A DNA stretch of 6,999 nucleotides from Gammaproteobacteria bacterium GWE2_37_16. Lineage in GTDB: Bacteria; Pseudomonadota; Gammaproteobacteria; UBA9339. The stretch is taken from positions 1 through 6,999 of the forward strand of contig MGXG01000065.1 of NCBI GenBank assembly GCA_001801285.1, written 5' to 3'. The translations under genes were made by a program, and so were the position numbers. The notes below the pieces were generated by a model. It was not told the origin of the DNA. It saw only the letters and a program-made list of their open reading frames with translations, and did not search any database. Positions 1 through 5,073 of the stretch are shown in pieces; the stretch's first letter is position 1; each line of letters starts with the position of its first letter.

Positions 1-835
1 GAATCGTAACTTCAAGAGTGGCTGTACCTGAAGCGGCAATGATGGCGTCACAGGTTTGCATGGCATTGTAGTGATCTTCTTTGATGATATGAATGGGAAG
101 CAATTGAGTATCGGTTAAATGCAATGCTAAATCTCGTTCATCCAGTGACGAGGCTAATGGTAATAAAAACTGGATGTTAGGATAGCGATCTTGAAGTAAT
201 TCTGCGGCTTTTAGCATGATGGGCAATAAATAAGTGATTTCACTTTTGCGACTGCCTGGCATGAGTCCGATAATTGTTCGATTATTAGGCAACCCCAAAG
301 ATTTTTTAGCTTCATCGATGCTTATGTTTGGTTTGACAATTTTCAATAATGGATGACCGACAAAAGTTACTGGCACTTCCGCTTTTTTATAAATTTCGAC
401 TTCAAATGGAAGAATTACTGCCATGTGGTCGACGTAGCGTTTGATTATTTTGATGCGACTTGCATGCCATGCCCAAATTTGCGGGCTTATGTAATATAGA
501 ACTTTAACGTGAGCTTTTGTAGCTATTTTTGCCAGACGTAAATTGAAAGCAGGGTAGTCGATTAAAATGATTAAATCCGGGCGCTGCGCAGAAAGAGCAG
601 TTTTTATTTTCTTAAATATAGTAAATATTTTAGATAGGTTTTTTAAAATATCAAAAAGCCCCACAAAAGCGGTTTCTTTAATATCAATGAGTATGTCTAC
701 TCCAGCTTGTTGCATTAATTTTCCGCCCATGCCAAAGAGCTGAATTTCTGGATATTTATTCTTTAATTTATGGACCAAATCGGCTCCATGTAAATCACCC
801 GAAGCTTCTCCGGCGATAATGAAAATTTTTTGCAT
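1..835 (-). CDS. lpxB: Lipid-A-disaccharide synthase LpxB (3' end outside window)
   Basis: LpxB is a GT-B fold glycosyltransferase of the inner-membrane face. It joins UDP-diacylglucosamine and lipid X into the lipid A disaccharide. The visible part is 278 codons of a family usually about 380 residues long; the C-terminal donor-binding part is cut off at the left edge. Seen in order: the N-terminal glycine-rich G-E-A-S-G-D-L-H-G (residues 9-17), I-D-Y-P-A-F-N (92-98) with the conserved Asp93, the block S-P-Q-I-W-A-W-H (117-124), V-G-H-P-L (159-163), M-P-G-S-R (192-196) and A-A-S-G-T-A-T-L-E (267-275). All are hallmarks of the family. The ATG at 835-833 is supported by the position of the GEASGD motif and by an AAAGG ribosome-binding site ending about 9 nt upstream. 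In E. coli lpxB follows lpxA. Here its upstream neighbour is a divergent toxin-antitoxin operon, so lpxB must be the first gene of its transcript. No convincing lpxB promoter was identified. Confidence 0.97.
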   Translation of the reverse strand, partial: MQKIFIIAGEASGDLHGADLVHKLKNKYPEIQLFGMGGKLMQQAGVDILIDIKETAFVGLFDILKNLSKIFTIFKKIKTALSAQRPDLIILIDYPAFNLRLAKIATKAHVKVLYYISPQIWAWHASRIKIIKRYVDHMAVILPFEVEIYKKAEVPVTFVGHPLLKIVKPNISIDEAKKSLGLPNNRTIIGLMPGSRKSEITYLLPIMLKAAELLQDRYPNIQFLLPLASSLDERDLALHLTDTQLLPIHIIKEDHYNAMQTCDAIIAASGTATLEVTI

Positions 836-927
836 GCTTACGTACCTTTGTTTTACGATATAGGAACAAGTTTATAATAGTGCTATATTAACAATAATCC
901 CGAGTTTTTAGTATTTTTAATTTGCCA

Positions 928-956
928 TTGACAAAGCGTACGTTTTTACGTATTGT
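928..956 (+). promoter_or_regulatory. Sigma70-type promoter of the toxin-antitoxin-HNH operon
   Basis: A perfect -35 hexamer TTGACA (928-933) is followed after exactly 17 bp by TATTGT (951-956), a 4/6 match to TATAAT. It lies about 57 bp upstream of the antitoxin ATG, leaving room for a short leader. The spacing and the perfect -35 make this the best promoter in the intergenic region. Transcription activity is inferred, not shown. Confidence 0.7.
937..952. promoter_or_regulatory. Candidate autoregulatory operator (paired palindromes)
   Basis: Two six-base perfect palindromes, CGTACG (937-942) and TACGTA (947-952), sit 10 bp apart centre to centre, about one helical turn. Read together they also form the inverted repeat TACGT-TTTT-ACGTA (939-952). 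They fill the spacer and touch the -10 of the operon promoter, so a bound protein would block RNA polymerase. YefM/Phd-type antitoxins are known to repress their own operons by binding short palindromes, and the E. coli yefM-yoeB operator has paired palindromes with a TGTACA core. Assigning these sites to the downstream antitoxin is inference from position and symmetry. Confidence 0.5.
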
Positions 957-1012
957 AATTTTATATTATTTATAAATTTAGACTGTATTTTTATGTGGCT
1001 GGGGAAAAACAT

Positions 1013-1258
1013 ATGTTAAAGACTATTACGCCGACCGAAGCACGAGCGAACTTTTATCAATTAATTCAAGAAACAAATATGTCACACAAGCCTATTTGTA
1101 TTCATGGTAGACATGAAAATGCTGTTCTGGTTGCTGAAGAAGATTGGAAATCTATTCAGGAAACTCTTTATTTGTTATCAATTTCAGGAATGCGAGAGAA
1201 AATTCTTCAAGGAATGGCTATACCAATAGAAGAATGTTCCAGAGAGTTGCCATGGTGA
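1013..1258 (+). CDS. yefM: Antitoxin, YefM/Phd (Axe) family
   Basis: An 81-residue antitoxin predicted to bind and neutralise the YoeB-like toxin encoded directly downstream, and to repress the operon through its N-terminal DNA-binding fold. The sequence shows the typical family layout: the N-terminal I-T-P-T-E-A-R-A-N-F-Y-Q-L-I (about residues 5-18) is the Phd/YefM signature. Next come I-C-I-H-G-R-H-E-N-A-V-L-V and the E-E-D-W-K-S-I-Q-E-T-L-Y-L-L segment. The C-terminal S-I-S-G-M-R-E-K-I with an acidic tail is the part that in this family wraps the toxin. The frame also opens at a GTG at 995, but the ATG at 1013 is preferred: a GGGGA ribosome-binding site (1001-1005) lies 7 nt upstream of it and homologues begin at this point. 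The stop codon overlaps the toxin start by 7 nt (1252-1258). Family assignment is firm; pairing with this toxin rests on the arrangement. Confidence 0.93.
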   Translation: MLKTITPTEARANFYQLIQETNMSHKPICIHGRHENAVLVAEEDWKSIQETLYLLSISGMREKILQGMAIPIEECSRELPW

Positions 1259-1518
1259 AATGGGAAATTGTATATACCAAGGCTGCTCAAAAGGATTCTT
1301 TGAAAATAGCCAAGTGTCATTTAAAAGAAAAGACACAAAGAATTATTGAGGCACTTAGGTGTGATCCATATCATAATCCTCCACCGTATGAAAAATTGAC
1401 AGGTGATTTAAGTGAATGTTATTCGAGAAGAATAAATTTACAACATCGCCTTGTTTATCAAGTTTTAGGAGAGCTGCGAATTGTAAAAGTTCTCAGCATG
1501 TGGTCGCATTATGATTAG
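1252..1518 (+). CDS. yoeB: Toxin, YoeB/Txe family mRNA interferase
   Basis: An 88-residue protein of the RelE superfamily, YoeB/Txe branch. Characterised members bind the ribosome and cleave mRNA at the A site. The N-terminus V-K-W-E-I-V-Y-T-K-A-A-Q-K-D is typical. The catalytic set known from E. coli YoeB (Glu46, Arg65, His83, Tyr84) has apparent counterparts here: Glu47 in Y-E-K-L, Arg66 in the Q-H-R-L-V-Y block (64-69), and His86-Tyr87 near the C-terminus. S-R-R-I-N (58-62) is the usual strand before H-R-L-V-Y. The toxin therefore looks intact. The frame is open upstream to 1144, but that stretch lies inside the antitoxin gene and has no family similarity. The ATG at 1252 has a partial ribosome-binding site, AGAGAG, at 1241-1246, and gives the normal length. 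The overlap with the antitoxin implies translational coupling. The 3' end overlaps the HNH gene by 8 nt. There is one extra residue (Asp88) after the usual terminal His-Tyr. Confidence 0.94.
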   Translation: MVKWEIVYTKAAQKDSLKIAKCHLKEKTQRIIEALRCDPYHNPPPYEKLTGDLSECYSRRINLQHRLVYQVLGELRIVKVLSMWSHYD

Positions 1519-1954
1519 TCAAAAACTTACCATCGAACTTGTGCCGCGTACAGCATGGTTTAACAATGTGCGATCTAATGTTGCACCAGAAATATGGCAA
1601 AAACTAAAAAAACGAACAGCAGCCAAGGCAAAATATTGTTGTGAAATTTGTGGTGGGCAAGGGAAGAAATGGGCGGTTGAGTGCCATGAAATCTGGAATT
1701 ACGATGATGTAAATCATCGCCAAAACTTGCAAGGATTGATTGCACTTTGCCCATCCTGCCATGCGGTTAAACATATGGGGTATACGAATTTGCAAGGTAA
1801 AGCTATCGAAGCAACTCATCACCTTGCCAAAATCAACGGTTGGTCGTATGAAGAAGCGGTAAATTATGTGGAAGCGCAGTTTCAGATTTGGCAGGAAAGA
1901 TCGCAATATGATTGGGAATTGGACATTTTGTGGTTGGAAAACATAAACTTGTAG
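1511..1954 (+). CDS. HNH endonuclease-like protein
   Basis: A 147-residue protein with a small HNH/beta-beta-alpha-metal nuclease-type core. Two zinc-knuckle pairs are visible, C44-x2-C47 (followed by G-G) and C80-x2-C83. Between them lies V-E-C-H-E-I-W (56-62), whose His59 is the likely first catalytic His, then N72-L73 and L-C-P-S-C-H (79-84), with K87-H88 after it. Flanking parts are an N-terminal P-R-T-A-W-F-N-N-V-R-S-N-V block (12-24) and a C-terminal acidic, Trp-rich tail (about 110-147) including I-W-Q-E-R-S-Q-Y. Both look like conserved parts of a stand-alone family often annotated as HNH endonuclease; its biological role is not known to me. The start ATG (1511) lies inside the toxin stop region (ATGATTAG, 8 nt overlap). 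No Shine-Dalgarno sequence is visible, so translation is probably coupled to the toxin. The stop TAG is supplied by the GTAG of a REP element. DNA cleavage is inferred from the fold only. Confidence 0.85.
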   Translation: MISQKLTIELVPRTAWFNNVRSNVAPEIWQKLKKRTAAKAKYCCEICGGQGKKWAVECHEIWNYDDVNHRQNLQGLIALCPSCHAVKHMGYTNLQGKAIEATHHLAKINGWSYEEAVNYVEAQFQIWQERSQYDWELDILWLENINL

Positions 1955-1973
1955 TTGCAGGTTTTAGCCTGCG
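1951..1973 (+). repeat. REP-type palindrome, copy 1 (overlaps HNH stop codon)
   Basis: The element starts with the tetranucleotide GTAG (1951-1954), then TT, then the hairpin GCAGGT (1957-1962), loop TTTA, GCCTGC (1967-1972). A GTAG/GGAG head followed by an imperfect palindrome is the known architecture of REP sequences mobilised by RAYT transposases. Two more copies occur at 2539-2561 and 2618-2640; this copy matches the latter at 19 of 23 positions. The TAG in its head is the stop codon of the HNH gene. No RAYT gene is in the window. Confidence 0.75.
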
Positions 1974-1990
1974 CAGAACTATAATATCAT

Positions 1991-2042
1991 CGGGATCAGA
2001 TCTTTCATCTAACATTGATACGTGATGAAAGACCTGATCCCG
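1991..2042. repeat. Long imperfect inverted repeat between convergent genes
   Basis: The left arm CGGGATCAGATCTTTCATC (1991-2009) and right arm GATGAAAGACCTGATCCCG (2024-2042) are complementary at 18 of 19 positions, separated by a 14-base loop. The single mismatch is A opposite C in a plus-strand RNA but G opposite U in a minus-strand RNA, so the minus-strand hairpin is fully paired with one wobble. It lies between the convergent HNH and holin-like genes and may act as a bidirectional terminator. The stem is long, however, and only scattered T runs, not a clean T-tract, follow on either side. A dispersed palindromic repeat is the alternative. Confidence 0.75.
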
Positions 2043-2052
2043 TTATCTTAGA

Positions 2053-2499
2053 TTATTTTAATTTTCGCGTTTTATAAACGGTTTTACACTGTAAATAGTA
2101 GTTTTTTTCATCTTGTGATTGGATTAAAATATTGATTAAAAAGGTGATAAAACTGTAGAGCAAAGCCGCCCATAGAGCGCTGCCAAAGCCGGCAACGTAA
2201 AATCCATGCACTAATTTTGCGGCAAGAAAAAATGTCGTCGCGTTGATTACCAACATGAATAAACCCAGCGTCAAAACCATAACAGGCAAAGCCAAGAGGG
2301 CAAGTATTGGTTTTAAAAAGGTATTTAAAAAACCTAAAACCAACGCCATAATTAATGTAGTCAAAAAATTTTCTGAAGAAACCCCAGAAAAAATATGTAC
2401 AACGACTAATAATGCAACGGTGCTGATTAGCCATTTGATTAAGAATTTTAACAAAGGGTGTGGTTGTGCTGAAATTTTTGGTTGATTGTTGTATATCAT
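2053..2499 (-). CDS. Small membrane protein, YvlD / phage-holin family (PF04020-like)
   Basis: A 148-residue integral membrane protein. Hydrophobic segments lie at about 18-37, 45-60, 64-95 (probably one long or two short helices) and 104-126. The diagnostic stretch is V-L-G-F-L-N-T-F-L-K-P-I-L (54-66), followed by L-P-V-M-V-L-T-L-G-L-F (71-81) and I-N-A (85-87). These match the family exemplified by Bacillus YvlD and annotated as phage holin family / DUF360. Despite that name, members are chromosomal proteins without demonstrated lysis function, so no role is assigned. Typical members are about 115-120 residues. This one has a 16-residue polar N-terminal extension and a 20-residue charged tail rich in Lys and Tyr. 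The ATG at 2499 has no obvious ribosome-binding site, so the N-terminal extension is uncertain. It is convergent with the HNH gene and lies downstream of pilE, separated from it by the REP pair. Confidence 0.85.
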   Translation of the reverse strand: MIYNNQPKISAQPHPLLKFLIKWLISTVALLVVVHIFSGVSSENFLTTLIMALVLGFLNTFLKPILALLALPVMVLTLGLFMLVINATTFFLAAKLVHGFYVAGFGSALWAALLYSFITFLINILIQSQDEKNYYLQCKTVYKTRKLK

Positions 2500-2538
2500 A
2501 TTGATTTATAACGAAATTTATTTTGCATAAAAGTTATT

Positions 2539-2561
2539 GTAGCTGTAGGCTTTAGCCTAAG
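2539..2561 (+). repeat. REP-type palindrome, copy 2
   Basis: Head GTAG (2539-2542), then CTG and the hairpin TAGGC (2546-2550), loop TTTA, GCCTA (2555-2559). Compared with copies 1 and 3, one C-G stem pair has become T-A on both sides, a compensatory change. It is inverted relative to copy 3, with 56 bp between them (2562-2617), like the paired REPs called BIMEs. The intervening 56 bp contain nothing recognisable. Confidence 0.75.
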
Positions 2562-2617
2562 TTTTATTAATCTACATTATACCTTGGGATAAATTGGATT
2601 ACGAGCAAGTTTTGCCG

Positions 2618-2640
2618 CGCAGGCTAAAGTCTGCGGCTAC
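2618..2640 (-). repeat. REP-type palindrome, copy 3 (inverted)
   Basis: Read on the minus strand it starts with GTAG (2640-2637), then CC, then the hairpin GCAGAC (2634-2629), loop TTTA, GCCTGC (2624-2619), with one more C-G pair at the stem base. The stem has a single mismatch. It matches copy 2 at 18 of 23 positions. It lies just downstream of the pilE stop codon (2681-2683), where REPs commonly sit, and could affect the 3' end of the pilE message. Confidence 0.75.
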
Positions 2641-2680
2641 GGATTTGTGGTTTTTGGTATATGTAGTTACATTCCGCATC

Positions 2681-3100
2681 TTACGACCAACAATCTGTTA
2701 GGTTACTCGTCCCACTGATTTTTTTGACTCCATTTTGATCTAAAAACAATGTTCCGCAAAGGTTATCACTTTTTGCTTGTTCTAAACGCGGTGTGGCGCT
2801 GATTTGGTAGGCACTTTCGTTCACGTTCTCTATTGTTAATTGATAATAATTTCCATCAGTTAATGCGTTAACTCCCAATTCTGCCAAAGTGGCATTTTGG
2901 TAGGAGTTGTTTTTTTCGTAATATTGTTCTAAACGTGCGGCAAGATCGATGAGTACGATTTCCGCCTGTGTGCGTCTTATATGGGTAATATGATTTGTGT
3001 AGGTAGGATAAGCAATGCTAGTTAATATGCCAATAATAGCTAAGGTTATGAGTAATTCAATAAGACTAAAGCCTGAGTAATTGCTTTTTTGTGTTGTCAT
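2681..3100 (-). CDS. pilE: Type IV pilin, PilE/ComP-like
   Basis: A 139-residue prepilin. The 10-residue leader M-T-T-Q-K-S-N-Y-S-G is followed by F-S-L-I-E-L-L-I-T-L, the class III signal cleaved and methylated by PilD between Gly10 and Phe11. The conserved Glu5 of the mature protein is Glu15, and the hydrophobic alpha1 helix spans about 11-31. The globular part has the PilE pattern: an E-Q-Y-Y-E-K-N-N-S-Y block (58-67), Y-Y-Q-L-T-I (85-90), Y-Q-I-S-A-T-P (98-104), then C115-G-T-L-F-L-D and C137-W near the end. The two Cys probably form the C-terminal disulfide-bonded loop. This fits PilE-group minor pilins, to which the Neisseria DNA-receptor pilin ComP also belongs. The assembled pilin would act in the periplasm and at the cell surface. 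The start at 3100 is fixed by the short leader, although no good ribosome-binding site is visible. It follows msbA by 85 bp on the same strand. Whether it is a structural, minor or DNA-binding pilin cannot be told. Confidence 0.9.
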   Translation of the reverse strand: MTTQKSNYSGFSLIELLITLAIIGILTSIAYPTYTNHITHIRRTQAEIVLIDLAARLEQYYEKNNSYQNATLAELGVNALTDGNYYQLTIENVNESAYQISATPRLEQAKSDNLCGTLFLDQNGVKKISGTSNLTDCWS

Positions 3101-3185
3101 GAGAGAAATAATAAATCTCTAAGAGCAATAAGCAATACCGTAGTTAATTTTACTTTCTATGACATTTAAATATAAATAACATTTC

Positions 3186-4976
3186 TTAAGCTGACTCCTG
3201 CTGCTTAGTTAATTTTCCTTCTTGAGAATTTACCTTAAACTGCATTTTATAAAGTTTCGCATATTGTCCGTTTTTGGCGATTAATTCTTGATGGTTGCCG
3301 CTTTCGATAATTTTTCCTTGATCCATAACCATGATGGTATCGGCTTTTTCGACAGTGGAAAGGCGGTGGGCGATAACGACGGTGGTCCGTTTGCGCATTA
3401 AATTTTCCAAGGCTGCCTGAATGTAATATTCAGATTCGGTATCAAGCGCTGAAGTTGCTTCGTCCAAAATTAAAATTGGTGCATCTTTTAAAATGGCGCG
3501 GGCGATGGCTATGCGTTGTCTTTGTCCCCCGGAAAGTAAATGTCCGTTTTCACCGATCATCGTTTCCAAACCTAGTGGTAACTGTTTGACGAAATCGTTT
3601 AGGTAAGCCGCTTCTACTGCTTGCATAATTTTTTCTTCAGTGGCTTCATTAAAAAGACCATAAGAGATATTACGCGCTATAGTATCGTCAAATAGAATCA
3701 CATTTTGTGAGACGAGGGCAAATTGCTGGCGCAGGGATTTGAGTGTGTATTCTTTGCTATTCACATCATCGATGAGAATTTCACCGTCAATAACATCATA
3801 AAAACGCGGTAAAAGACTGACTAAAGTTGATTTACCACTGCCGGATCGACCAACCAAAGCAACAGTTTTTCCTGGTTCTGCGATAAAATTAATGTCGCGT
3901 AAAACATTTTTATGTCCTTCAGGATATTTGAATTTAACGTGGCGGTATTCTATTTTGCCTTTAATGCGGTGAGAGTGAAGCGCTCCAGTGTCTTGTTCTT
4001 TAGGGCAATCGAGCAAATTGAAAATACTGTTGGCTGCGGTCAGTCCTTTTTGTAGTTCAACATGGATTTTTGTTAAGCGACGTATTGGCGTTAAAAGACG
4101 TGCCATAGCGGCAAAAATTGCGCCAAAACTGCCGACAGATATGTGGAAAAATGGTAAATTCATCACATATAAAATCATGGCAATTGGTAAAGCGGCGATA
4201 ATTTGTACCGCGGAAGTACTTAATGAATTAGTAACGACAACTTTCATTTCGCATTGGCGGTTATGTTGGGAAGTTTTATTGAATTTCTTGCGTTCGTAAT
4301 TTTCGCCACCAAAAATGCGAATTACTCGATAACCTTGAATTAATTCTTCGGCGCTATGAGCTATGTCACCAATAGTTTTTTGTACTTTACTATTGAGCAT
4401 CCGCAAGCGTTTGGAAGCATGATTGATAATCAGAGTTACAAGTGGCACAGTGATTATAAAAAGCAAAGACATTTTCCAGCTGACAACAAACATGAGTACG
4501 ATAAAACCGATTAATTGTGATCCTTCTTGTAAAATGGTTTGTGTAGCTTCAGTGGTTGCAGATGAGAGTTGATCAGAGCTATAGAGAAATAAAGTTAGCA
4601 ACTGTCCGGAAGATTCTCGATCGAAAAAACTTGCTGGCAAATGCAGCATATGTGCAAAAATTTTTTGGCGAAAATCCATCACCACGCTGCGTCCTACCCG
4701 AACGATAAAATAATTAGACACAAAAAGCATACCACCACGAACAATGAAACCAGCTACGATTAAGACCGGCATCCAGGCAAGAAATAGTTTGTTATGTGCT
4801 ACCAAACCTTTATCGATAATAGGTTTAATCATCCAGGTTAAATAGGTATCTGCTGCGGCAGCCAAAAGTGTACCGACTACGCCAATCAGAAAAATTTTCC
4901 AATATGAGCTTGCGGATTTAAGCAGTTTTTTATAAACAGCCCAGCTATTTTTAGTTGTGAAGAGGTTGTTGAGCAT
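3186..4976 (-). CDS. msbA: Lipid A export ABC transporter MsbA
   Basis: A 596-residue half-transporter that works as an inner-membrane homodimer and flips core-lipid A to the periplasmic leaflet using ATP. The N-terminal exporter domain (about 1-320) has six hydrophobic segments. The C-terminal ATPase domain (about 340-580) has every expected motif. In order these are the A-loop Tyr351, Walker A G-R-S-G-S-G-K-S-T (376-384), Q-loop Gln424, signature L-S-G-G-Q (481-485), Walker B I-L-I-L-D-E (501-506, catalytic Glu506), D-loop S-A-L-D and H-loop His537. Length is close to the usual ~580-600. The MsbA identity, rather than another multidrug exporter, rests on the coupling-region motif D-F-R-Q-K-I-F-A-H-M-L-H-L-P-A-S-F-F-D (101-119) and on the comEC neighbour upstream. 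The start ATG 4976 gives a normal N-terminus but has no clear Shine-Dalgarno sequence. It lies 97 bp after comEC. The lpxK gene that follows msbA in E. coli is absent here. Confidence 0.96.
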   Translation of the reverse strand: MLNNLFTTKNSWAVYKKLLKSASSYWKIFLIGVVGTLLAAAADTYLTWMIKPIIDKGLVAHNKLFLAWMPVLIVAGFIVRGGMLFVSNYFIVRVGRSVVMDFRQKIFAHMLHLPASFFDRESSGQLLTLFLYSSDQLSSATTEATQTILQEGSQLIGFIVLMFVVSWKMSLLFIITVPLVTLIINHASKRLRMLNSKVQKTIGDIAHSAEELIQGYRVIRIFGGENYERKKFNKTSQHNRQCEMKVVVTNSLSTSAVQIIAALPIAMILYVMNLPFFHISVGSFGAIFAAMARLLTPIRRLTKIHVELQKGLTAANSIFNLLDCPKEQDTGALHSHRIKGKIEYRHVKFKYPEGHKNVLRDINFIAEPGKTVALVGRSGSGKSTLVSLLPRFYDVIDGEILIDDVNSKEYTLKSLRQQFALVSQNVILFDDTIARNISYGLFNEATEEKIMQAVEAAYLNDFVKQLPLGLETMIGENGHLLSGGQRQRIAIARAILKDAPILILDEATSALDTESEYYIQAALENLMRKRTTVVIAHRLSTVEKADTIMVMDQGKIIESGNHQELIAKNGQYAKLYKMQFKVNSQEGKLTKQQESA

Positions 4977-5073
4977 TTTGGTTTTTTTAGATTTTAATTA
5001 CAATATTATAACAGCAGATTATAGCAAAACGGTAATAATAGCGCAAGCTATGTAAAATAAATTGCTATATTTT

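Noticed and set aside
851..878. Second plus-strand promoter (TTTTAC, 16 bp, TATAAT) upstream of the TA operon
   Set aside because: The TATAAT is perfect but the -35 is poor in a very AT-rich stretch; the TTGACA promoter at 928 is closer and better.
995..1012. GTG at 995 as the antitoxin start
   Set aside because: It lacks a ribosome-binding site, and the six extra residues are encoded by the GGGGA site that serves the ATG at 1013.
1144..1251. N-terminal extension of the toxin frame
   Set aside because: It lies wholly inside the antitoxin gene and adds 36 residues unlike any YoeB protein.
1833..2015. Minus-strand 60-residue open frame
   Set aside because: It is antisense to the HNH gene and reads through REP copy 1 and part of the long hairpin; the R-R-L-K-P-A-T-T string is a translated repeat.
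2243..2485. Plus-strand 80-residue open frame
   Set aside because: It is antisense to the holin-like membrane protein gene, with no family features and no ribosome-binding site.
2053..2499. A phage lysis holin and hence a prophage remnant
   Set aside because: The YvlD/PF04020 family is chromosomal and widespread despite the holin label, and no endolysin or other phage gene is nearby.
3125..3139. Sigma54-like promoter upstream of pilE (GG and GC on the minus strand)
   Set aside because: The gap between GG and GC is 11 rather than 10 bases and the surrounding consensus bases are missing.
5038..5051. Small hairpin ATAGC-GCAA-GCTAT between comEC and msbA as a terminator
   Set aside because: It has only five base pairs and no T-tract in the comEC direction; too weak to call.
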